64,000 nt of DNA from Sanderia malayensis (lineage: Eukaryota > Cnidaria > Scyphozoa > Semaeostomeae > Pelagiidae): positions 930,001-994,000 of the forward strand of contig RQOL01000855.1 in the NCBI GenBank assembly GCA_013076295.1. Direction: 5' to 3'. The first letter of the stretch is position 1; the number at the start of each line of letters is the position of its first letter. Shown here in pieces: positions 48,259 to 60,200 of this stretch. The notes below the pieces were generated by a model. That model worked only from the letters and a program-made list of their open reading frames with translations. It searched no databases and had not been told where the DNA came from. The position numbers and the translations under genes are program-made.

Positions 48259-51200
48259 TGAAAATGAAAATGAAAATGAAAATGAAGTTAGCAGTCTGGT
48301 GTCAACTGTTCAGGTGTTTAGTGATGACATCAAGATGGAGTTTGGAGTAAAGAAGTGTGGGATATTAATAATGCACAGAGGAGCTGTTGCAAAGACTAAG
48401 ACTAATGGAATAGTGCTACCTTCAGGAGAAACTATAAAACACATTGATGAAGATGGATACAAATATCTTGGAATCTTAGAATTCGACAGCGTTAAGGAGA
48501 AAGAGATGAAAGAAGCATTCGCAACGGAATATTTCAGAAGGGTTAAACTAGTCTGCAAGAGCAAGTTAAATGGAAAGAATAAAATCAATGCTCTAAATAC
48601 ATGGGTTATCTCACTTTTGAGATATGGTGCAGGTATTCTTAACTGGCGAGTAAATGAAGGTGACCAGATGGATAGAAAGACCAGGAAAATTCTAACGATC
48701 AATAAAGAGTTCCATCCTAAAAGTGATATCGACCGTCTGTATGTGCCAAGAAAAAAGGGAGGTAGAGGACTGATCAGCTGCAAAAATTGTATAGCCTCTG
48801 AAGAGAACAATCTCGGGTGGTATGTTAAAAATAAGGTCGAGCCTCTTTTAAGAGCTGTTAAAAGACAAGGTACTATTAAGACTGATGATGCTATCGAGCC
48901 AAAAGAGTACAAGAAACGTGAGAAAGAGAAAGTCTATAATGCCTGGAAGGAAAAAAGAATGTATGGACAGTACCTACGAGATATGGATGGGAAGGATCTT
49001 CAGAACTCGTGGAAATGGCTTCGGTCAAGTGACTTGAAAGAATGCACCGAAGCATTAATTTGCAGTGCCCAAGAACAAGCACTGAGAACAAACAACATCA
49101 AACACTTTATTGATAAAAGTCAGGATTCTCCTCTCTGCAGGATGTGTGACCAGAGAAATGAAACAGTCTCTCATATTGTTAGTGAATGTACTGTTCTTGC
49201 CCAAAAAGAATACTTAAAACGTCACAACAATGTGTGCCAGTACATCCATTGGAGATTATGTAAAAAGTTCGATCTAGAGGCAACGAAAAATTGGTATGAA
49301 CACAAACCCGAAGGGTGTGTCGAGAATGAAAAAGTAAAATTACTGTGGGACTTTGTCGTCCAATGTGATAGGGAAATTATTGCCAGAAAACCTGACATCG
49401 TCTTAGTTGATAAGGAGAACAAACTAACTAAGATAATTGATATTGCAATTCCAGGGGAAGCAAGAGTTGTGGAAAAGGAAAGGGAGAAAATTGATAAGTA
49501 TCGGCCATTGCGTGATGAAATAGCGAGACTCTGGAGCATGAGGAAAGTAGAGATCATACCAGTTGTTGTTGGTGCATTAGGAGCTGTTTCAAAACAATTT
49601 GAAGCATACGTTGAAGCGATAGGGATCAAGATGAATGTGGAACATGCACAAAAGACAGCCTTGTTAGGCAGCGCCAGGATTTTACGTCTGGTATTAGGAC
49701 AGTGAGGGAAAAGGAGAAAGAAGTGTGATTCCCTAGATAGCGGGAAGCTATCCGAAATCGCACTAATACTACCAAAGCAATACCAGCAAGCTTTGTGAAT
49801 ACAAACATTGAACATAATAATAAAGAAGGAACATAGGGCATTAATCATTGATATAACACTACCGGCGGATGCGAACGTGGCAGATAAAGAGAAGAAAAAA
49901 GTAGAAAAATATCAAGATCTGAAAAGAGAAATAAAAAGATTGTGGAAACTGGAAAAAGTAGAAGTAATCCCGGTTGCGATTGGAACTCTGGGATCTGTGA
50001 CCAAAGGATTTGAGAAGTGGGTTGAAAAGCTTGGGATTCACTGCAACTTAGGAGTACTTCAAAAGACTGCGTTGTTGGGAACTGCCAGGATTTTGTGAAA
50101 AGTACTTGAATATTGAGAAAGAAAATGCTAGTAGCCCATGGTCATTTGTTATGGCCCGCCTATCAGCATAGAATTCAGCAATCTATTTAAAGTTGGCTGG
50201 TAGATACATAGCGTGATTAACAAGTTAAAAACCGAAACCGAAACACTCACCTGCTCCAGTTGTTCCGCCACCGAGAGTGGACAAACCGGAGGCACCACCA
50301 GCCAAGGCTGCAGCGACACCACCAGTACCACCACCACCAAGAGAGCCAGCACCACCGCCTGCATTTCCGCCAAGGCCTCCACCTGTGCCAACCCCCAAAC
50401 CTTCAGCTAGAGCTCCGCCAGCTCCAATTCCCTGTCCGCCAGTAACACCGCCAGGACCCGTGAGCGATCCGCCAAGACCAGCCGCCCCACCGCCGAGGCC
50501 CATGCTGCCGCCCATTGCCCCACCAGCACCTTTAAACAAAAGAAAGCGGTTATAAGCGGTTATAATGAGAATGTAGAAATACCAAGAAATCTTGGTGAAT
50601 GGCAAAATCTCTGGCACATGTATTACATTGTAATACGATCTGGCAACTACAATAATACATATCATTTTAAATGTCTCCAAGACCATGAAGGAGAGTGTGT
50701 TTTCACAATAAAGAGTGTTCAATGGTTGGCAAACTCTTGCCAATAACTGAAAAGCTTAAACGTAAATCAATGAGAGTGCTAAGTCCACCAACCTCCAAGG
50801 GAGTTACCCACAGTGTTGGTACCCAAAATAGCAGACACTGCATCTCCTGCAAGTCCACCAGCACCTGTGCCAGCATTCATCGCAATACCTCCATTGCCAA
50901 TGCCAATTGAAGATGAGCCTGCAAAACAATGGCTAAACAATGATCATATCTCCAGACGCTAATATTGTCACAAGAACTACAAGAACCATATGGTAAATAT
51001 TCAAGCACTTAGTGGATAAGAAATACATGCCTAATCCGAGTGCTCCAGTTGCACCACCGCTTCCACTTTGTCCACCAAGACCAGCCGATCCTGACAAACC
51101 ACCGATGCCAACCTTCCCACCAGTGCCAGGCAAAGACCCGGTTATAGCACCGCCACCAGCTCCGTTGACTCCAAAAGCGCCTCCACCCAATCCACCCATT

Positions 51201-54200
51201 CCGCCGCCAACTGCCGATCCTCCAAGACCAAGAGCGTTTGCAGATCCTGTTCCAAGGGCGCCCAAGTCACCCAAGTCACCGCTTATGCCGCCTCCAGCTG
51301 GAACACAGGAAGAAGAAGGTATTATTATCAATTATATGGCAAAAGTATAACAAGTGGTTTACATAATTATTTAAAAATAAGCAACGATTGAAAAGAATGT
51401 GCAATTTTAGGCCTTTAAAAAAGCCTAAAAACAACTCATCATCATCCAGACAGATGACTCACACAGGTGTAAAGCAAAAGAAATTTTAGTAACTTACTTC
51501 CAGGCACTGTTCCGCCCGCTCCTCCTGGTCCTCCAAGTCCAGGTCGACCTGCAGTGTTTCCAAGGATTGCTCCAAGATCTCCGGTTTGGGCTGCTGCCAG
51601 AGCAGGTACAATTCCCCCGGAGCCAGCACCATTACCAGCTGAAAAATGTACAGATGCATTAGAGCCTTGGTTCAGCAAGAGCTGTTAATGATCGCAAATT
51701 GGCTCTTAACGTCAAAAAAGTCTTGCTAAAGTTGAGTTTAACTCGAGAAGCTAGGTGGCTCAGGTTAAGTTATATGGCATTCAATATGACACTTGACGTT
51801 TTTACACCAACACTATTCTAGCAGTTGCGTAAAAGCAGCAGGGCTATCATTAGTGATTGTTGCAACGTGTGCAAAATCAAATATAGTACGCGTTAGTACC
51901 TACGGTACCACTTACTTGATGTATGTCACAAATAATTTAGCCTCACCTAGTTTTGAATAGCTAATAAATGCTCCGGAAATAGGTCTTGAAAATCTGGCAT
52001 CTGGAAACTGAACACCAACTGACATGCAATCTGCATTGCCACTCTGCGACCCAGTTGCTTGCAAGTAGTATGATTTGCCACCGGCTAAACGAATTGCTAT
52101 CGACGTTTGTTCTTCAGGATACCTGAAAGCAACGTAAAATATAATTAGTGGCAGATGTATGCGAATACGAAAAATAATGACTCAAATACACAAAAGGTAT
52201 TGTGTGGTGCTCAAAGGCAGACACGATGTCACCTTAACACATGGTATATCACATTTAAGCCTGGTGCATGTGTCAAGTAAAGCCAATTATCTCTCAATCC
52301 AAGATACAATGGTCCGATAAATTTGGAAATTACAATAAAAATGACCAGACTGCAGGTAATCTGGTAGCGAAGTACATCCATTTATACATTTAGTGACAAA
52401 GTGTTTAAAGAATAATACATTGGTGATATTAGGTTCAAGAACTTTCAAAAGCGAGATGTACTTGTTCAAAGAAAAGCATTTGAAATGCTGTTAAGCTAGG
52501 CCCGGATACTCACTTATCCCACTGGTTATGTCCGGACCAACGTCTTTGCGATATGATGCGCCTGATATGATCCTTCCCTTCGTCGGGACTCATGTACAGA
52601 TCGCAGGAATCGTCACATGCAGTGAAAAATATGTATTCGCCGTCGGCCGGAGCAATGAACCAGCCGTACATCATGTGACCGTAATGAAATCCTTGTCCGC
52701 GAGGGGCATCCATTCTGTCGAGAATCAGCTTGTCGTTGGCCATGTCTGGGTATCTGTGATTGCGATACAAAGCTTCAAGGGTCGTTTCCCCATCGCGGCG
52801 ATATATGTGGCGCCAGTACAGCCAATTAATACCAGAGGTTCCTGTAAAGAAATCAATAGGAATTTATGCATCAAGCAATGAGGGCGAATAATGCCGCGAT
52901 TAAAAGGACCAAAACTAGCATAGCAGACAAATACCGCAATTATAAGTATATTAACTAATTGACTATATCATCACTCGACATTAACAAGGCCTATGCCATA
53001 GTGAGCAAAACAAGAAGACACTATGACACATAGCGCAGGGGATCTTTTAACATACAAACTAGTGGGGAAAATCCCCACCAGGCCCATAAATTTCCCCACT
53101 AGTTGGCCCATGATTCCCCACTAGCAAGTGCCCATTTGTTGAAAATTGTTTTAAACACCAATTTGACTTATCTACAATTACTGTTCGTTGTGTCGTTGTC
53201 GTGTTATATGTGTCAAATTATTCGTTATTTCTTTGGTCTTATTGCTGTCAACCAATCTCTGTTTGACGTTCTTGCACTACACCAAGGCGAGGCAATGAAA
53301 TCCGCGGGAAAAGTCCTTTACTTTTGTTTTTGCCGTCAGTTGCGTTACATTAAGGAAAGGGCCCTTTTGCGTAAATTCCCCACCAGTAAAAATTTCTTAA
53401 AAGATCCCCTGACATAGCGTCACTCTACAAAGACAACCATAAAATATTGTAGCTATCTATTGGACATCTGTTCTTGCAGAAATACAAACTCAAACCCTGC
53501 TGTATTTGGATGAAATAATGCATACCGAGTACAGTTTTTTTAGTGGCACGAGTCAGATCTCTTCTTATGAACGACTTCTTCTTTTCCATTCTCCCCTGGA
53601 AATTTTCCTTGTAGCCTTCATCGCGATTCCTGTCCTTCGCGTATTTGTAAACAATAATCTTGGCATCGTTGCCTCCGCGGGAGAAATCAAGCACGACTTT
53701 TCCTTTGTCCTTGTATTTCCTAGCATAGTCGAGGACTTCTGTGTCCTTGTAGATAGCAGGTATGTTGTCGGCATTGGCATCAGCATTAGAATTCTCCACT
53801 GAATGCTCAATCTTTGCTTCTGGAAAGCTTTGGTGCTTCATGGCGCCTTGTGGAACCGCAGATGTGGCAGAGGTAAAATCACCACCAACGGAACCAGCAG
53901 AGGCAACACCAGCCGATAGACCCCTAGCACCATTAAATGATGAATATGTATCTTTCTCACGAAAATCTCCTTCATAATTTTTTGTGCTGTCGTTCACTTC
54001 TACTGGTATCTCATATTTTCCTTCTTTTTCAATTTCTTCTTTCGTTGGCCTCTTCTTCATATTTAGTTCAGCCTCGTCCTCGAGCATTTCTTGCTCCTTC
54101 TCTTCTTCCTTCTGAACTTCGTTATTCTTGTTTCCATTCTCTTCGTTCTTGTGAACTTTGGCTACAAATGTCTTGCCTGACTCCTGATCGAGCTTCGGTA

Positions 54201-57200
54201 ATGGCTGTCGAGACTTTTCCGTGTTTAACGGTGCTACAGGTAATTGTTTGCTGCTTATTCCGGGAGCTACAAAAATCAAAGTGGCAATACACAAATTGGA
54301 AAGCATATACCTGAAAGAATATTTCTGACAACTTTCTCTAGGGCTCTCTGATCTGTCTATACATAAGTACAATTGATTCTTGCTATCTCGAGCTCCGGAG
54401 GAATGCAAAAATTTGGCCAATAAATCAAACGTTTGGGAAGCCAATTGTAATTGTTGCTGTTGTTGTGAGTTTGTTTCGATTCGATCAATATTTAGCTAAC
54501 AATGTATACATATACATGCACGTACTAAAAGGTATTGTAATCGCACGTGAATATGCCCAATGTTATCAATCGAGGTCTATGTCAAGTTGCAGAGAGAGCA
54601 TAACGATGGACTGAATAATAATGACTTGATAACGGGTCAAGCCCGAAACGTTGTTTCAAACTTTCAAAGTGACTGTTTTTTTATTTTTAAATTGTTTATT
54701 TTCATATATACAGTCGCACACGCAACCTGGATATTTATATTGAATAATAATGGACTGAAGGCTCACTCACGAAGTCGCAGCATCCTTTTTGGAATTGGAT
54801 AGAAAGATTGTCCGCTTGGCAATTTCACACCAACTGATAAATGATCGTCACCAGAGGCCTCTAGCATATTCGCTTCAATGTAATACATATGATTCTTTAT
54901 GAGAAAGGTTTTCTCAGAGCCTTGTATGACAGGATATCTAAAACAATTGTAACTGGATTAATTTAACGTGGATGGAAAAAACCATCGTCGTAATGGAGAG
55001 AACTTGTATGAACGATACAACAAACATCGGCCTATGAAAACTGCAATCATTGTTTAAAATAGGCTAAGTAAGTAAGTAAGTAAGTACGAATATTTATACT
55101 GGATAGCCACTTCAACTATGATAGCTGTTATCAATGTGGGTTCAGTTGGTATAAACCCTAACCCCCAGAATATATGGGTACTCATTTCCGAACGCGGAAG
55201 GATGGACAGCTGAGTTGGCTGAGGGCTTGTAGTTCGGGGTTTCGACCATACGTGGATTTGAACCGGTGAAGGCATTGGCCTCCAAAGGATCAAACCCAGC
55301 GCCTTGACTACTAGTCTACACAACCGTTGTTGCTTCATCTATGGAGATTAGCAAGAGTATCAACCGAAAGTGTTCTTAATCTACTGGTTCCTTTATGAGA
55401 GTGTTTACTGTATTGATGCATAAAACAATCTAGACTTACTCGTCGTATATGCCACGTCTTGAGGCTTGAACCTGCGATATTAATCTTCCTTTATGCGATG
55501 GTTCTTCGTCAACACTCATAAATACGTCACACACCTCGTCACACGAGCTGTAAAACTGGTATTGACCGGTTTCCGGTGCCTTAAAGTAACCACGGATCCG
55601 CTGACCATAGTTGTCAGCGAAATTCACAGGTGCATCGAATGCCTGGACGATGTCAATCAAATCCGGACTGTTGGGAAACTTCGACGTGTCATAAAGGGAG
55701 CTGATTTCGCCTCTCGATGACGGAGTCACATCAAAGTACACCTCTCTCAATAACCCAGGGTATGTCCGGTCTATAAAAGCAAAAGTTGATTCGTTACAAA
55801 CATTTGAAAGAACAATATTTCGAATTAGTGAGAGCTATCTTTGCAGAAACTCAATAAAGGCTTAATTGTTCCAGATATCAATGTCGAGCCATAGAAGCCT
55901 AAAATCGCGTAAGGAAATGAACACAGTCTTATGAAGCCATCATCAACCGATTTGCTGATCACAGACAGAAGTGGAGACGCTAAAAGTCCATCGAGCACAG
56001 AGTTATACTCCTTGGGTATACCATTTACAAATAGCCTCAATATGGCGGACATCAATAAACAAGAATATTCTTGAGTCATGTATGTTTGTTGTTGCTTGAT
56101 TTTCCTGCAATGAACAAAAGTAATACTTGCCGTATGCTGCTTTGGAATCACCGAGGTTGGCAGAGTCGTCATCTTTCTTGAATTTCTCGGTGTGACGGGA
56201 TGGGGGAATCTGGACACGAGCACCACTGGACAAAATTGCCTGGTTCTTGATATTTGTGACCGCTGAAAACAACAACATAACACAGTTCTTATACTCACAT
56301 ACTGTAAAAGATTACATGTAAGAAATCTATACGAGAAGATGTTCTATTACCTTCCTTTAGCAAAGATTGGTACTTGAGCTTTTGAGATGGGACTAGGTGG
56401 CCATTCTCTTCTTTGGCTGTTACAAACAAAAATACGTGCTTATTGCAAGTCTTCAAATAAAGACTTGTAGTAAAACGAAATCTATTTCGATCAAAGTAAC
56501 TTCAGTTAATACAAAGCAAGATAAAACTACTGTTTCAACAAAGAAGCAAAGAACAGTTTCATTTGATGAATTGACGGCGTCGTAATTAAATGTCATCGTC
56601 GTATTAGGATTGATGGTAGATACATCTGGTTTTTTGATACATACTTTAAATATGCAATTCTACTTTGCAAATACATTGTAATACATTACCATACGCATTA
56701 AAATTACATTAATGCATGCATACAACACATATATTAATGATTTACTTTACCTTTCGATTTATCATCTAGGATCTTTTTCAAAAAGGAATGGAGCACCATA
56801 GCTTGTTTCAATTTTTTGTACGTTTGATCAATGGTGTCTCTTCTTGTTCTAGCACGAACTGCGTCTAAATGAAAAGATAATAACTCCTGATAATAAATGA
56901 CATTAAAAAACCACTTTATACAATTCAGCCAGAGGTTCCTTTTCGAGACTATATCCCATTCAACACAAATAATCCAATAAATTTCGCTCAGTTTTAAATA
57001 ATGCTAATGCTAAATCAATTGTAACCTATATACATTCTCCTAATCATTAAAACATCACAATAACTCTAGCCCTCGGATGTTGAATTAACAATGCTAAAAC
57101 ATTCAACGGAGCTACATCAACGTTACACTTAATATAACTGAAATCTATATGATACCATAAGTAGCAAGTAGGATATTAGTCTACGCCTTTATTGATTAGG

Positions 57201-60200
57201 CCTAGTAGATTGTAAACATATCTTATAATGGCCAGCGAAATGACTGGCCGAATAAATAATAAACTAAAATACTTTGGTATTTATGCTTCTTTCTTAAAAT
57301 AAAAAACGAAGCTTCTAAATGATTTCGTTAATTATCTATAATATATTTTATCTTGCATATATTTAATATATATGAAATATATCTGGTAATTTGAATATAT
57401 ACGAGAAAATAGGAGCTGCAGTGGAGTTATGAAAAAGTTTACACAACAACAACAACAATAGTGTATATGGCATGGTCAGTATTGAATTGAATTATATGAA
57501 AAAGAATGTATATAATTGTGGTAGACGAGAAGTGTCCCAAACAGGTGTAATGTGGATGGTTATGTATTAAATGATTAGCTATGCATTGCGCGGATTAAGT
57601 AGGGGGAACGAAAAAGCCTGAACAAAGTAAACACAGCTAGGCTTACGTTGCAGACTGCATATGTACACTAATTACTCTTCGCACTCACTAGCATTAGTGA
57701 CAAACTCAAATCTATCCATATACCTCTTAAGACATTAGTAACAAGTCTTGCATATTAAATGTACAACCCTATCATTCATAGCAAGCTCCGATTATCTTAT
57801 GTAACTAAACGTCAGTGTTATACGTATACGCAAATGATTTTTATCGATGTCTATTTTGTCAATATAATTCTGTTATGTAGTTTTTCGGTTATTCGTTTCA
57901 AAATTGCAAGGCAGATCCAAACCATTGCGGAGGCGAATCTGGGTTCTCGATTAAATTCCCATTCTCCTTTAATTTGTGGCAAATTTCTGCAATGGATGGG
58001 CGCCTGCAATTTCGAAAAGAATTGTAATTAGGAAATTTCTCCCAGCCTTAGCAAGCACTAAAGCAAGCCTTAAGCCCAATAAGAAGTAAGATACACGTTC
58101 CAAGTCAACGTTGTCCAGTCCTAGTATTGACGTTCCTTGACATTCCTATTCCCTACACGTCCTATTCCCAGGGTTCCTGTTCCCTAATTTTCCTGTTGCA
58201 TATTATTCCGATCGTAAAAGGTCTTATGGCGATATAGTTCCCACATGGCGGCCCTATAAATTCAAATTTTGTATTTCATTGCGTTCTTTAATCGTCCACT
58301 ATTTCTTCGGATATACGAAGACGTTCAGGCCTGAAACGATACATGTCTTTGTTTGGCACGAAAGTTAAAATGACGTCAGCGTTCTATCTTCAACTTCGAA
58401 ACATGTGACACACAAAGAACCCCAGCAGAGACGCATCATATTACTACAGGCACCTTGCGAGTCCTGAATTAGCTGGGAGTGATCTTGTTATGATGGCACA
58501 AACTATGATTAGGGTTACAGCGTAGTTAACTGGTTATAAAATGTATTGGCTAGAATTCTCTTTACTGCTGTGCTATTAATCCAATTAGCGAAAAAACATT
58601 TGAACAACAGACAACAAGCCAAAGTACTAACAGCTCCTGTTTTCAAAGTTCATGCAAACATATTCATATCTTCAAGGATCATTCATGCGTCCTTTCTATA
58701 CGTGACATTAAGCAGACAAGAACATTGCTACATATTGGTGGTGTGAGGCATAAACCAATGTTAAGGTATCACACAAAAATGACACTCACCGTGATATAAA
58801 TTTCGACGCTTTAACCGATGCTTAGTGAATTTATTTTTTCTAGATGTTTCTGCAGGGTGGCTGCTTACAGTCGCGTCTGACCGCTTTGCATCTTGGTAAG
58901 AAGGATAAGTAATGCGTTTAGTTTAGAGGAATCAACATCATAAATCAATCTAAACAAAGATCAGATTAATACATATAGCCTAATTCTCTGCACCAACCAT
59001 TTTATCCACTTAACATTCATCTAGTTATTTAATGAAAATAAGATATAACAATAAAATACCAAGCTTACAATTTTTCTCTTTCTTCTTCAGCTTAGGCATC
59101 ACATGTCTTCGAATAGCTGTTTATAAACGGACAACATATGTGAGAAGGTTTTTAATCGTAATATTAAAAGCGTGCGAGCAGACGCAACGATGCAAACACT
59201 GCAAGCTTTTTGAGATACCACATACACTCTACTTTGCTTTGACCGATTAGTTGCATAGGCAATAGTCATATACGAGTTACACACATTTTTGTAACTTTTT
59301 TATAAGAATGCTTTAACGTTTCCTATGCCTTCATATTTTGCATTTTTATTCATAAATTTAAATTGTTTTTGGCAATTTTGGCAATCATTATTGTAAAATA
59401 AGCATGTTTGTGCTTGAAGTATTATTTGACATGCCCTTGGATCGCTTAAGCATAAGCAGAAATGGTGCAGTGTTGAAATCTATGACTGATATCAGAACCA
59501 TTTCAAACATTGTCACATATGTGAAGGCGATGTGAAGTGACTTGTACCTGTGTTGACTTTAGTCTGTGTCATGTAAGCAGATGGTATTGGCCTAGCCATC
59601 ATACCATTCGGCAAGCGCACACCAACTGATAAGTGATCATTTCCATTGCCACGCTTCACCATGATGGCTTCCAAGTAGTACGATTTCTGTGCATCCAACT
59701 CCAATTCACCAGACGACTGCTCATCGGGATCCCTGGAAGAAATCAGACCAACCAGTTAGGCCACCGCTAAACGCAGCTACAAGACACAGCTACAGTACAC
59801 AGCTGTGAAGACGGGATTATACTGGAGAGAAGGTTGTATCAGAGCCAGGTTCAAACACCAGACGTCACAGTTCGTTCCCTAATAAATGTATAATGATACA
59901 ATGAACAGATACGTGTAATGATACGATAAACATGAACAAGAGGACACTGACGTCTTGCAGGCAAAAGGGGTAATTATTGTGAGGTCATTCACCCCCCTGT
60001 GCCATATCATGCACCAAGTGTATAACAGTGTTTAGTTCAGTCCTTTCGGGGTTCAAAGAAAAAAACAAGAGAAAGTCAAGCCACTTACTTCTCAAAATGA
60101 TTGTGCTTAGTGGCTTCCATTTGAGATATAATTCTTCGTTTATTCGAAGGGTCATCGTCGGAACTGAGATAAACCTCACACGAGTCTGAACAAGAGCTGT

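Larger units (their letters stand above)
54771..55770 (-). other. Large gene: second PA14 domain (two exons)
   Basis: Exon 1 (55770-55440) carries IRGYFKAPETGQYQFYSSCD and VFMSVDEEPSHKGRLISQ. Exon 2 (54937-54771) carries NHMYYIEANMLEASGDDHLS then VGVKLPSG and PIPKRML. This is a complete PA14 fold of the kind found in fibrocystin-like proteins. It is split by a phase-2 intron. Confidence 0.88.

Noticed and set aside
53103..53417. 104-residue plus-strand open frame
   Set aside because: It lies almost wholly within the hAT MITE at 53036-53411 and has no recognisable protein features.
59815..59880. B-box-like GGTTCAAACACC as a tRNA gene
   Set aside because: No A box or cloverleaf arms could be placed at the right distance.
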